A stretch of 64,000 nucleotides of DNA from JBQQPY01 sp052258065 (GTDB taxonomy: Bacteria; Pseudomonadota; Gammaproteobacteria; Enterobacterales; Enterobacteriaceae). Shown here piece after piece: positions 10,190 to 19,662 of this stretch. The stretch covers positions 868,001 to 932,000 of the forward strand of contig JBQQPY010000002.1 of the NCBI GenBank assembly GCA_052258065.1. Reading direction: 5' to 3'. The notes beneath the pieces were generated by a model that was not told the DNA's origin, did not search any database, and was given only the letters and a program-made list of their open reading frames with translations. Each line of letters opens with the position of its first letter. Positions within the stretch are counted from its first letter, which is position 1. Position numbers and translations under genes: made by a program.

Positions 10190-10335
10190 AGTTTTTTAAA
10201 TACCTATTTATCTATATGTAAATTTTTTCTTAAGCCTAAAATAGCGCAGCATTACAGTGAAGACCTAAAATCGTAAATAGTTGGATTAATTGAGAAGAGT
10301 AAATCTACACGTGCAGAATAACACAGATATCAAAT
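10190..10335 (+). repeat. Unclassified repeat R1, partial copy
   Basis: The start aligns with the R1 copy at 43505-43885: TTTTAGTTTTTTAAATACCT, CTATATG, then TTACAGTGAAGACCT and GATTAATTGAG. The right part of R1 is missing and R5 sequence follows. Confidence 0.4.
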
Positions 10336-10580
10336 AGGCTCTTCTACTGCGACTCGTTGGCAGAAGCAATTCCGTGATACTGCAAGCTATAACCCCCAAT
10401 CCATAAGAAATACGAATCACGGATCAAAAATTGATTCATATTCTTATTTTATCCTAACGCTTATTGATTAGTCTTGTGATCTAACCTTGTCTGAAATACA
10501 TACTTCCCTGAAAAGTATTTTTATCATTTAAAAAAGACTTTCTACTCTATGCTATTTTATCGTCATATGATAACGATTTA
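10335..10580 (+). repeat. Unclassified repeat R5, copy 1
   Basis: It is clearly related to 22680-22930 (same orientation) and 34130-34290 (reversed). Shared landmarks are TTTTATCCTAACGCTTATTG, GTCTTGTGATCTAACCTTG and CTTCCCTGAAAA. I cannot translate it into a known transposase. It may be another IS or a miniature element. Confidence 0.45.
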
Positions 10581-10599
10581 AAAAGACAGAACATGCCAT

Positions 10600-10835
10600 T
10601 AAAAAAGAGCAACAATGTAGCTCATTACGCGCAAATTTTTGTCTGAAAATATCACACTTTTTACCAGAGAAGCTTATTAATAAAACGGCAACAATAATAA
10701 ATATAAGTGGGTCAAAGAGCCGTAGTAAACGAGGTCAACAATATCAAACTGATCTCCTTAACGCGCATTAGAAATGGAGGATTTTTTTAGATCTATCGAC
10801 AAATATTACAACCACTACTTTTACGCACTAAAACA
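10600..10835. other. Unassigned A+T-rich intergenic stretch
   Basis: I see no gene and no recognisable IS motif here, only A+T-rich text with stops in all frames. Confidence 0.5.
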
Positions 10836-10985
10836 CTAGACTGCCTTAACCTTTAGGCGTTTCAAGCAACGCAAAAGTCTATTGGCGGGCATGCAAATTT
10901 CTAGTTATATAGACTCGAACAACCAATAGTAATTATAATATCAATTAGTTTATTCTGTGCATTTTGTGCATTTCGCTCGGGAATA
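10835..10985. repeat. Unclassified repeat R3, copy 1
   Basis: It aligns by eye with 61490-61650. Shared landmarks are TTTAGGCG, GCAAAAGTCTATTGGC (GCAAAAGCCTATTGGC), CTAGTTATA (CACAGTTATA) and a run ending CATTTCGCTCGG (TATTTCGCTTGG). It is non-coding as far as I can see. Confidence 0.45.
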
Positions 10986-11007
10986 GGCGATTTTAGTCTC
11001 CCATTTC

Positions 11008-12778
11008 TTAAGATTTTTTAACGCGATCCTCTATATGCTTATGCAGAAGTTTATCCACATTAAGTTGATAATGCAGCCCCTCCCAGTGACCATAAACCCG
11101 TAACGGAATCGCGGTAGAGGTAAGGATATTCACAAGCTGCCGATCCCCCCTCCAACCCTTCAAGACCCGTATCTGTAAATTCGCATCGCATTGATGCTCT
11201 GGTAAATTCAGAGTGCCATTGCCGGTCAGCACCAGCAGTTCGGAATCCCCCGCTAAATCATTTAACTGAAGGTTACCCTGTTTAAGCGTAACTTTGGCAG
11301 TCAGCTTCCTCACTTCTGAATAACGCTCATTACGTTCTTCGGCTACCAAACTGCCATTAGTGCGCGTTACCGCTCTCTTAATTAAGTTCAAAATATTGAG
11401 CCCTTCTAGTTTAGCGTTATCCAATGTCATGAAGACTGAACCCTGCCAACCGCGGGGAAAATCCATCGCAGTAAAATTATGCCCCCACACTTCTCCTTGA
11501 AGAGAAAGCTGGCCGGTGAACGTCTGGGGTAATGCAAACGCTTTCAACAATGAGCCTAGCGCAATACGGGAAAATTGCGGATGAAGATGGAAAAGAAGCC
11601 GTGTCCCTGTAGCATAAAACATGCAGGGCACATTAAACCCCCTTCTCCAAGTTTGCCGGTAAATGTGTTCACGCGCAGCTGTCCATGATGGTTATCTGCT
11701 TGCACGTTTAAATCAGTCATTGTCAGACCGTGATAAACAACGTTTTGGGCTCTCAGGCTAAGCTTACCACTAAAATCTTTCAGATTAGAGAGCACGTTAT
11801 CTGCCAGGGCGCTGCTAGCGATTACGGCTTGACCCGTAGAAGCGCCTCGACTTTTCGCTTGAGCATTATTACTGTCTGTAGGCGGCTGCCGCTCCAGCAA
11901 CCTATCCAAATTTAGGGTCTTCGCCGCTAAATCCAGTTGATACAGCGGTTTATCATCCAAGCGGACACTTATCTGTCCACTTAAATCACTGTCGTTAGCA
12001 CTGAAGGTCAATTTACTGATCGTTAACAACTGCTTGACGGCAGAATAATCAGCATTGAAAGCGCCCTTACCTTCAATGCCTTGCTGCGGCAGGCCATGGG
12101 TGCCCAGCTGATAACTAAATTTATCGATGCTGGTGCTAATTTGACCTGGGTATTGGTTCAAATTCAGGCTACCGTTGACAGAGACCGTCAGATCGCGTTG
12201 ATTGCGATTGAGACGACCAGAAAATTCAATACGCGCTTTGCGTGCGGCACCTGCTTCATTTGCAAATTCAAATCGCGCAAATTAAGTTGTTCATTAGCAT
12301 CACGCTGCCAGATAAGTAAGCTGTCGGCTACCTGTAAGCTGCCAATATTCCAGGACCAGTTGTTGTCCTTTTCTGGCTCCAGCGTATCCGCTGGCGCGAT
12401 GGGGGAATTCTCAAAACGGCGGATCGCGCTGTCTGGTGTCAACGTAATAACAGCGCCTTTAAGCATGACCTGTTTTACCGACAACTGATGCGACAACAGC
12501 GGCCAAAGCGCTACGTCTAGGCGAATATTCTCTGCGCTGATTATGGGAACCGCCGCACCCGTGGCGGTGAGCTTTATACGTCCCGCAAGAATGCTCAATT
12601 GCGGCCAAGCATGCCACCGCAAATCTCCCTCTAAAGATAAATGATACCTGCTGCGCTGTTCCACCTGACTCATCATATAGCTGCGAAAATCATTAGGATC
12701 AATTAACACCACCATAGTCATCAGTCCTGCTACAACCACCACCAGCAAAATAAACAGCGTCGTCAGTAATCTGCTCAT
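11008..12778 (-). pseudogene. asmA: AsmA outer-membrane assembly protein, two frameshifts
   Basis: AsmA is a large inner-membrane-anchored AsmA/TamB-family protein thought to act in lipid transport to the outer membrane. The ATG at 12778 lies behind AGAGGACC. The N-terminal anchor (LLTTLFILLVVVVAGLMTMV) is followed by IDPNDFRSYM. The reading frame breaks at about 12255 and again at about 11640, within a run of five C. Rejoined, the three pieces give about 590 codons, against about 617 in E. coli, so nearly the whole gene is still present. It is either a young pseudogene or depends on slippage at the second site. It follows a dcd tail, matching the enterobacterial order udk-dcd-asmA. Confidence 0.85.
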
Positions 12779-12824
12779 GCGGTCCTCTTTCTTTATTACC
12801 CGATGCGGCATGCCCCCTGACGAT

Positions 12825-13010
12825 TCAGTCCTTATCAATCCGACTGGTAACGACGCCTTGCTAATTTCGGCATTTAGCATTTTTATGCCTATTATAGGGT
12901 CAGGCAGCAGAATAGCTCGGAGGTTCAAAGCTAAAGGCACTTATCCGCGCGACGGGGCGCAACGCCAGCGGCAACTGATCTGAATTATAGAACTCCAGTA
13001 TAATTCTACC
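12825..13010 (-). pseudogene. dcd: dCTP deaminase, C-terminal remnant
   Basis: The - strand reads GRIILEFYNSDQLPLALRPV, then AFSFEPPSYSAA, stop, PYNRHKNAKCRN, stop, QGVVTSRIDKD. This follows the end of E. coli Dcd segment by segment (LPLALRPG...[33 protein letters not shown]). In-frame stops and the missing first two thirds make it a pseudogene. The intact enzyme makes dUTP from dCTP for thymidylate synthesis. Confidence 0.85.
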
Positions 13011-13059
13011 CCGCTAACCGGAACTAATATGGTATAGATCCCGTAAGGTATCATGGTTA

Positions 13060-13165
13060 CTTTTTGAATAATTCATATTTTATTATGAATCAACATTTCA
13101 TAGACTTCAATGGAGTGTTGCTACTCAATACTGATTGAGGCAATTTCTAATTCTAGAGTTATATC
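13060..13165 (-). mobile_element. IS481 family remnant, last ~30 codons
   Basis: The text CATAGACTTCAATGGAGTGT and the adjacent TACTCAATACTGATTGAGGC match the extreme C-terminal end of the IS481 copies at 22190 and 45700 (encoding ..QSALGS.TPL.S). Nothing else of the element remains. Confidence 0.45.
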
Positions 13166-13189
13166 ACTGTTCATCCATCCCGGTTTATT

Positions 13190-13560
13190 ATCCCACAATA
13201 AAAAATATTTCAATTTTTATAGGGAATTAACTCAATAGCTTAAGCGATCATATTCCACAACAAATCAACATTTCTTTCTGCAGATTTTCTGAGCAGTAAT
13301 TTCAGTTTAGGAAAATTCTTCTCGATAAGATTTAAACTGTGCCAATAAGACGAAAGAGAAAATTTCTTACTCTAACGAGCCACAGAAGAAGAACTTATTT
13401 AATAACTAGCCGCCGCTGCATCTACATAGTTACCCGCTTCAATCAATCCGACTATTTACGTTATTAAGGCTTCACTGCAAAATATGCTACTGAGACCTCG
13501 GAGAAAAGCTACAGAATACAGATTAATAGCTATTTAATAAACTAAATATATGAAAGTTCC
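13190..13560 (-). repeat. Unclassified repeat R1, near-complete copy
   Basis: About 370 bp align end to end, in reverse, with 43505-43885. Landmarks on the - strand are TTTAGTTTATTAAATAGCTA, GTCGGATTGATTGA, TCGCTTAAGCTATTGAGTTA and the terminal GTGGGATAATAAACCGGGAT. The constant ends suggest a discrete mobile unit, but no coherent open frame survives. Confidence 0.5.
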
Positions 13561-13900
13561 CTTATCATGAGTCATATCAAGATCTATAGCCCAGGTTTAT
13601 TGTATTAAGCATTTCCACCGTATAAGGCTAATGCTGTATGGGATCGTCTTTCATTAGTTCACATACCGAAATATAGCAGTGAACTAAACATAGAGAAAAT
13701 CGAACTCAATGTGCTAGTTGGCCAATGCCTACATCGTCATCTTAATAAGATCGAGACATTGCAAAGTTCACTTATCGCTTGGCAGACGCAACGCGAATAA
13801 ATAAATATCAAAATAGATTGGTATCTCACTACTGATGACGCTCGTATCAATCGCAAACGTTTTATTTGTTATTTAATATGTAATGTGACACTAGGTAACG
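13560..13900 (+). mobile_element. IS630 family remnant, C-terminal part
   Basis: The + strand reads PPYKANAVWDRLSLVHIPKY, then KIELNVLVGQCLHRHLNKIE, TLQSSLIAWQTQRE and a degenerate KIDWYLTTDDARI end. This matches the IS630 C-terminus (W..F..VYTPKHGSWLN.AEIELNVL). Only this last third is present. Confidence 0.65.
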
Positions 13901-14130
13901 AGACGTGTCTTGACTATGCACTGTATGATAAGTGTCTGTTATAGCGTTTTTGATATTTTCTAGAAGAGCACTCATCTGCTAAAAAGGTATTTGTTACCAG
14001 TATCAGAAATAAATATAAAAATCAGAAAAAAAATTAAAAATAAATAAAATCAATTGTTTATAATCAATAAATGCCTGTTATTCATAATTAAACTCGATTA
14101 CGCATTGTGATTAGCTAGAATCATATTCTA
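13890..14130 (-). mobile_element. IS1595 (ISXO2-like) remnant with terminal sequence
   Basis: On the - strand the text decodes to NALLENIKNAITDTYHTVHS, like the IS1595 segment W.HT.I.NLK....GTYHGVS. It is followed by the A+T-rich terminal motif (GTAAAAATAAAATAAAATCA type) that recurs at 19120, 37865 and 54990. Confidence 0.5.
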
Positions 14131-14149
14131 TATTAAATATATAAATAGA

Positions 14150-15240
14150 TACTCTTTAGCCTGATACGAGCATTATCAGTACTGAAAAGCTAATCGATCT
14201 TGAGGTTTATCTGATCGCGCTTTGTCTACTAAGCGGTGACTTCACTTTGCAATATCTCAATCTTATCAACATAACGCTTCAGGTATTGGCCAATCAGCAT
14301 ATTGAGTTTGCCATCTTTAGACAACCGCCATGTTTAGATGTACAAGTAAATTCAAAACGATTCTATAAAACTTTAGCTTGATCCAAGGGAGGGAAGAGCA
14401 TAAAAACTTTGTCTATGGATGCTAAGACTCTCCATGACCAGCATAATTCGGTATACGTAAGGATATGCTATTGAGATATCCTGACAAAAATAAGAACAAT
14501 TTATCCTGATTCTATGCTGATTCTATGCTAAGTCACCTTGGTTAGCCTACGACAAGATAACGATTTACTGGCTATAAAGACATTTCGCACTCTAAGCCCT
14601 TTTTATTTATATTCTTCCCGAGCAGATTTTCAGACCTTCACAAAAAGACTACTCATTTGTGTCTAATAAATTGATGAAGGGATAACATCTATACAAACTA
14701 CCGTATGTATCGGATCATAACGCTAACGATATACGTCCAGCGCATTTTCCATCACCGCCAGGAGTTCAGCATTAGCTTCTTTGGTATAGCACAGACGTTC
14801 TTTGTCCGAGGCTTCAGTGCATTTTTATTGCAGTTATTACTGTTTCACGCGAGATTGTTTTAACGTATTGCAGTTTTACTGCTTTACCGACAAACAGTTG
14901 CAAAGACTCTCTTCTCCCTTATGGGAAATCGCTGCAGTTCAACACAATTAAGTGCATTTTGGCATCCTCATCAACCCTGCAGTCATTAGGCCTGTTTGCT
15001 TGGTACGTGTGACCCTATCGATCTTTCCGGCACCTATTTGTAAAATTTCGGTTAACGCCTTGCCGCCCGGTTGCTTTATACCTTTAATTAATATATCAAA
15101 ATTCAACAAAATTAATACATTCACAATTTTCTGTTCGGTATGCTTGCAATTTCTGATAAACCCTTATAATTTCGTTCTTTTTCCTAACGTAAGATTTTCT
15201 GCAATCAGGGCATTATCGGCTTCACCACAGTGACATTTCA
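14150..15240 (-). mobile_element. IS630 family remnant, most of the element
   Basis: The C-terminal end (14160-14400), a decayed middle (14400-14950) and the N-terminal end (about 14950-15240) lie in the order expected for a near full-length - strand copy. Segments include ..LNVLIGQYLKRYVDKIETLQ and LQLFVGKAVKLQYVKT. The many stops leave it inactive. Confidence 0.6.
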
Positions 15241-15589
15241 TGCCATTATTACTCTATATTTCTGCCCTGATCTTTCAGTAGTGTCACTGACCGGCGATAG
15301 ACAAGACTATTTTTACCTTTCAATACAGATACAGGGCCGGAGAGGGTGGGCAATTTTCATAACCGTCATTTTAGACCTGATTTTTCTTTTTATCTTACTA
15401 AAAAGCAAGAAACCATAAACCAATCCTTTACTTTTAAAAAAGTAGATAGTTATACTGTTTTGTGAACTCCGAATATCAGATCTTAAATCTAACGTGTTAT
15501 ATCGTATTTTTTTGATTCGTTTTTGCTTAGCCTGAGGGTTTCTGTATCAAGTTATGGTGATTCTAGTTTTTAGAAAAAGTGATAGTAAT

Positions 15590-15985
15590 TATTTAGTTGT
15601 CTGACTAAGTATGTTAATCAGCCAAGCTTGAACTGCACTGAAAATAAACAATTTTTAACTAAAGTAATGCTCATAAAAAGACTATAAGGAGGACTTACCA
15701 TTCAATTCATAACCAACATTGTTACCTAGCTAAATTTAAGTATTGATTTAACCGACATTATAACTTGGGTATACTGATACCGCGATTCTTAGTAAGAGCA
15801 TTAAAACACCTAGAATGCTATATAACTTGCTGAGGCCCACTGAGCAAAATGCGCAATCAGGTTTAATTATGAGCAATCAACCTTATTTGGTTATAACTAA
15901 TTGATTTTATTTATTTTTAATTTGACTGCTTGTTATATTTATTCCTAATTTAAGTGTGGAATAACGATTATACAGTCAAAATACA
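15590..15985 (+). mobile_element. IS1595 (ISXO2-like) remnant, C-terminal part
   Basis: The + strand reads FITNIVT..KFKYRFNRHYNLG, then RFLVRALKHLECYI. It resembles the IS1595 C-terminus (YLDEFCYRFNRR....LIPRFL.AAL). It ends in the family's A+T-rich terminal text just before surE. Confidence 0.5.
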
Positions 15986-15987
15986 CT

Positions 15988-16684
15988 ATGCGCATACTTT
16001 TATGCAATGACGATAGACTTCATATACCAGACATTCAGGAGCTGGCGTTTGCCTTACGCCAGCTTGCCACCGTGCAGATTGTAGCGCCAGAGAGTAACCG
16101 CAGCAGCGCGGCCAATTCGCTAACGCTAGATACGCCACCGCGTACGCAAACTCAGCCCAACAACGATATAGGCATCCTCTCCCAAACTCCTACAGACTGC
16201 GTCTATCTCGGCGTCAATGTCTTGACACCTCCCGGCTCAGATATGGTCGTGTCAAGCCTTGCTGCCAGGCCAAATCTAGGTAATGACGTGATTTATTCCG
16301 GCACTGTCGCCGCCTCGATAAAGTGGCATCATCTAGGCTATCCAGCACTAGCGGTTTCGCTAAACGTAATCACCGCTACCGCCATCAACTGTCCCCTGCT
16401 GCGTGTGCTGTCCCACGCGACGCTGCACATCAGCAAAATTCTCAATGTCAATGTTCCCGATCTGCCACTATCGTCAAGCAAGGGGTGCAAAGTGACCGAC
16501 TGCGGCAGACGCTATCCCGCCAGCGCAGTCATCCGCTAAACGGAACCGCGCGGTCGTGAAATGATATGGCTCAGATTGCCAACCGTCTTATTTGATGAAG
16601 GCCAGAAACCGATTTCGAGGCCGTTAATCAGAATTATGTCTCACTAATACCGCCACAGGTAGATCTTACTGCCAACACCGCGCT
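15988..16684 (+). pseudogene. surE: 5'/3'-nucleotidase SurE, degraded
   Basis: SurE is a survival nucleotidase normally of about 253 residues. The reading frame opens at an ATG (MRILLCNDD) and runs 183 codons before a stop at 16539. The remainder continues in other frames (EPRGREMIWLRLP, then NQNYVSLIPPQVDLTA). Active-site damage is visible: the NDDG metal motif is now NDDR, and the SGxNAGPNLG motif reads SSLAARPNLG. The tail of surE is deleted directly into pcm at about 16684. Confidence 0.9.
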
Positions 16685-17166
16685 GCCTATCAGACTCGGT
16701 CAAACTGTTTTTTAACCTTATATCGTGGCGCGTATGACAGAACTACTGGCGCTAAGGCCAGAATCGCAGGCGCTAGAAATCGGCACCGATATCGGCTATC
16801 AGACCGCGATTCTGGCTAATTTAGCCAAGCACGTCTGTTCGGTGAAGTGGATTAAAACACTGCAATCGCAGGCCAAGCGCTGACTGAAACTGCTTGATCT
16901 GCATAATATTTCTACCCGTCATTACGGCTAGCATGGCCGGTTAGTGCGCGAGCCGTTTGATGCAATTATCGTGACGACGGCGCTACCGGAAATTCTCAAT
17001 GTGCTGATGACGCAGCTATATGAGGGGACGTGATAGCGCTGCCGATCGGCTAAGAGCAGAAGAATTTGACGCGCGTGCAGCATAAGGGGAAGACATTTTC
17101 ATAGACACCCTTGAGGCAGTCCGATTCGTTCCGCTGGTCAAAGCCGAACTGGCCCGATGCCTAATG
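16684..17166 (+). pseudogene. pcm: Protein-L-isoaspartate O-methyltransferase, 5' truncated
   Basis: Recognisable segments are VARMTELLALRPESQALEIG, GYQTAILANLAKHVCSV, LLDLHNISTRHYG, REPFDAIIVTTALPEIL and LEAVRFVPLVKAELA. About the first 60 codons are missing. Internal stops and frameshifts are present, and no stop follows the normal end. The intact enzyme repairs isoaspartyl damage in aged proteins. It sits in the normal surE-pcm-nlpD-rpoS order. Confidence 0.9.
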
Positions 17167-17357
17167 TTTAAATTTCTATACAAGTGTTTAATGGTGTGCA
17201 CAACTTGTTGTTGCTAGCATTAACGGCGGTGTAATTTTTATCTCGAAAATAGCTATAAATACTCCTTTTACTGGGACAATAAGCATTAAAAGGATGTATA
17301 ACTCATAATGTCTGGCTTATGTAGAATGATAAATGGCGTTGCTGCCATAGGGAAGAA

Positions 17358-18446
17358 TTGAGCATGGGAAGCCCAAAGTGCGCATGGCGACGAGTTGCAA
17401 TCTGTGCCATGGCCAGTATGTGGCTAGCAGGATGCGCAAATAATGAAACCAGCGCAGCGATAAGCAGCGTAAGCGGCAGTAAGAGCAGCCGCGGCTACAG
17501 CGATAATGCTTTGACCAGCGCGAGCACGCATCGGCCAGCGCGGCCGCTGGTAGTGGCTGCAGTCAGCAGTAAGCCGCAGGGCAAGGTCAACCTTGCCCGA
17601 AAAGGAAATATTCTTTATAATAGGAGCTATGATAGCATTCATAAAGGTTCCTATTCTAGCGCGCTCTATCAGGTAAAACGTGGCGATACGCTCTTCCATA
17701 TCGCCTGGATTACTGGAAACGACTACCGGGATTTAGCGCAAAGAAACAATATTCGGAAACCTTACAACCTAAACGTAGGTCAGACTTTGCAGGTTGGTAA
17801 CGGAACGAGACCGATTGCCGGCAATGCGCAAGCCAGAATCATCTTGGAGTCCAACTCTAATAAGGCCAATACTGGCGTTGTGGCAGCTTCCGTTCCCGCT
17901 TTGAATGCACAATTAAGAGAATCAAGTGCTTTTTCTAATAAAAAAAGTAGTTATTCTGACAGAGTGAGTAAACAGAGTGTGGGCAACATGTTCACATCGA
18001 TCAATAACAATATGTCACCTATCACTAGCACTGTTGTTACCAGAGCCTCACCGGTTTCAGCATTCAGCAAGGCAATCACCGGTTGGTGTTGGCCAACAGA
18101 TGGGAAGATCATTGATAACTTTTCTGATACCGAAGGCGGTAACAAAGGAGTTGATATCTCCGGTTCTCTAGGACAACCGATTTTGGCAACCGCCAACGGC
18201 AGAGTGGTTTATGCCGGCAATGCTTTACAGGGATACGGTAATCTCATTATTATTAAACACAATGATAATTACTTGAGTGCCTACGCCCACAACGATACGA
18301 TGCTGGTTCCAGAGCAACAAAAAGTCAGAGCCGGACAAAAAATAGCTACCATGGGTAGCAGCGGAACCAGCACAACCAGATTGCATTTTGAAATTCGTTA
18401 CAAGGGGAAATCAGTAAACCCGCTGCGTTATCTTCCGCAACGATAA
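17358..18446 (+). CDS. nlpD: Murein hydrolase activator NlpD
   Basis: NlpD is an outer-membrane lipoprotein that activates the amidase AmiC during cell separation. The 362-residue frame has a signal peptide with the lipobox LAGC (Cys at about residue 26). A LysM domain runs over about 108-150 (VKRGDTLFHIAWITGNDYRD). A C-terminal LytM/M23 domain covers about 243-362 and ends NPLRYLPQR like E. coli. As in other NlpD proteins, the metal-binding HxxxD is degenerate (GNKGVDISG), so it is a regulator, not an enzyme. Homology (MSMGSPK against MSAGSPK) places the start at TTG 17358; the ATG at 17364 would remove two residues. It is the only intact gene left in this operon. Confidence 0.93.
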   Translation: MSMGSPKCAWRRVAICAMASMWLAGCANNETSAAISSVSGSKSSRGYSDNALTSASTHRPARPLVVAAVSSKPQGKVNLARKGNILYNRSYDSIHKGSYSSALYQVKRGDTLFHIAWITGNDYRDLAQRNNIRKPYNLNVGQTLQVGNGTRPIAGNAQARIILESNSNKANTGVVAASVPALNAQLRESSAFSNKKSSYSDRVSKQSVGNMFTSINNNMSPITSTVVTRASPVSAFSKAITGWCWPTDGKIIDNFSDTEGGNKGVDISGSLGQPILATANGRVVYAGNALQGYGNLIIIKHNDNYLSAYAHNDTMLVPEQQKVRAGQKIATMGSSGTSTTRLHFEIRYKGKSVNPLRYLPQR

Positions 18447-18522
18447 ATTGACGAAATCTCTGAACGCTCTATCTTGGGCGGTAGGGGAATAACGAGTAGA
18501 ACCTGCTACAGCCAAAGCCACT

Positions 18523-18755
18523 ATAAACTAAAATACGCTATAAGTTAATGAGTTACATGAAGAGGCCGAATTTGATAAAAATAAGACTAAATCATTTGAC
18601 GAGAAAGCAGTAGCTCGATAAGCCCGCTGATAATAATTTAGCTCAAGAAAAACTACTGTCTTATAGGGCAACCCAACATATTTTGGATACAATCCATCTC
18701 TATCTGGGCGAAATCCGATGTTCTCGGCTTCTGGCTGCTGAGGAAGAGATATCTA
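18523..18755 (+). pseudogene. rpoS: Stationary-phase sigma factor RpoS, N-terminal stub
   Basis: It begins at the former start codon, now ATA, then AAC-TAA-AAT-ACG. The translation runs VNELHEEAEFDKNKTKSFDE, then after stops and a frameshift NLAQEKLLSYRATQHILDTI and HLYLGEIRCSRLLAAEEEI. This follows E. coli RpoS residues 1 to about 70 (..AEFDE..., [34 protein letters not shown]). The remaining ~260 codons, including all promoter-binding regions 2 to 4, are gone. It lies directly downstream of nlpD, the usual place for rpoS. Confidence 0.88.
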
Positions 18756-18759
18756 CTTT

Positions 18760-19560
18760 ACTTAGCATGCATTTTCCGAATGACATAACTCATTCCCGAC
18801 GGGAATGCACTAAGCACATAATGTAAATTGCTTTTTTAAAGAAAAACGCTTTTGCGCCGCGTGCAGGTGCGGTTTCATAAAATCTAATAGATTAGATGTT
18901 TACTTCTTTACGAAGCGGCGCACCTAACCCTGTCATTCCCGTCTATGTAAGTATTTTCGCGCCTTTGATGCTCTTACAAACACAGATGTTCATTCCGAAC
19001 GGTGTTCTATATTATGCTCGCATATAAGCGGTTAAATGTCTCTTTTCTTTATCTAATCGTTTTTAAACTAAAACTATCCTCACATCCGTCATTCCGCACC
19101 TAAAGTAGCCATCAATATAACAGTCAGTAAAATTAAAAATAAATAAAATCAATTGGTTATAAAAACATGACTGATTACTTATAATTAAGTGATCACCGTT
19201 ACTTTTTTCTCAAAACGAGAATCAATTACAGATTGATATAGACACTCTGAAATCAAGCAAAAAGAAAAAATATTATGCAACACATAATAATTACGACATT
19301 ACGCCCTGGCTTCACAAAACAGCATAACCGTCCTAACTAAAACTTCTTAATAAAAAATAAGCTCGATATTTATTCTGTGGATTGATACTGTAAAATTTTT
19401 ATTTTTACAGACAATTGCAGCAATAAAAATTGCTCTTACTTATTTTAATAGACAAAACCATCAATAAACCTGATTCACGACTAAGTATAACTATTTATAT
19501 TTTTAATATATAAAGAATTTATTGATGATTTTCTGATTTTTGGTAAGATAAAAAGAAAAA
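18760..19560. other. IS debris downstream of the rpoS stub
   Basis: The first part (about 18770-18830, ACGGGAATGCACTAAGCACA) resembles the edge of the IS1595 copy at 41840. About 19110-19170 carries the A+T-rich IS1595 terminal motif. 19340-19490 is repeat R4. I see no gene here. Confidence 0.5.
19340..19490. repeat. Unclassified repeat R4, copy 1
   Basis: It aligns by eye with 23190-23320: GGATTGATACTGTAAAATTT against GGATTAATACGGTGAATTTT, then CAGACAATTGCAGCAA against GAGACAATTTCAGTAA, then a shared CATCA-rich tail. No coding frame is visible. Confidence 0.4.
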
Positions 19561-19662
19561 TTAAATAATAAAGAATGTACTAACAAAAGGTTGCCTCCTA
19601 ACGCAGCATGTTGGAGAATAAAAGCAATAAACGGGACCCTGCCGTGTAAAAGGAATATTAAA

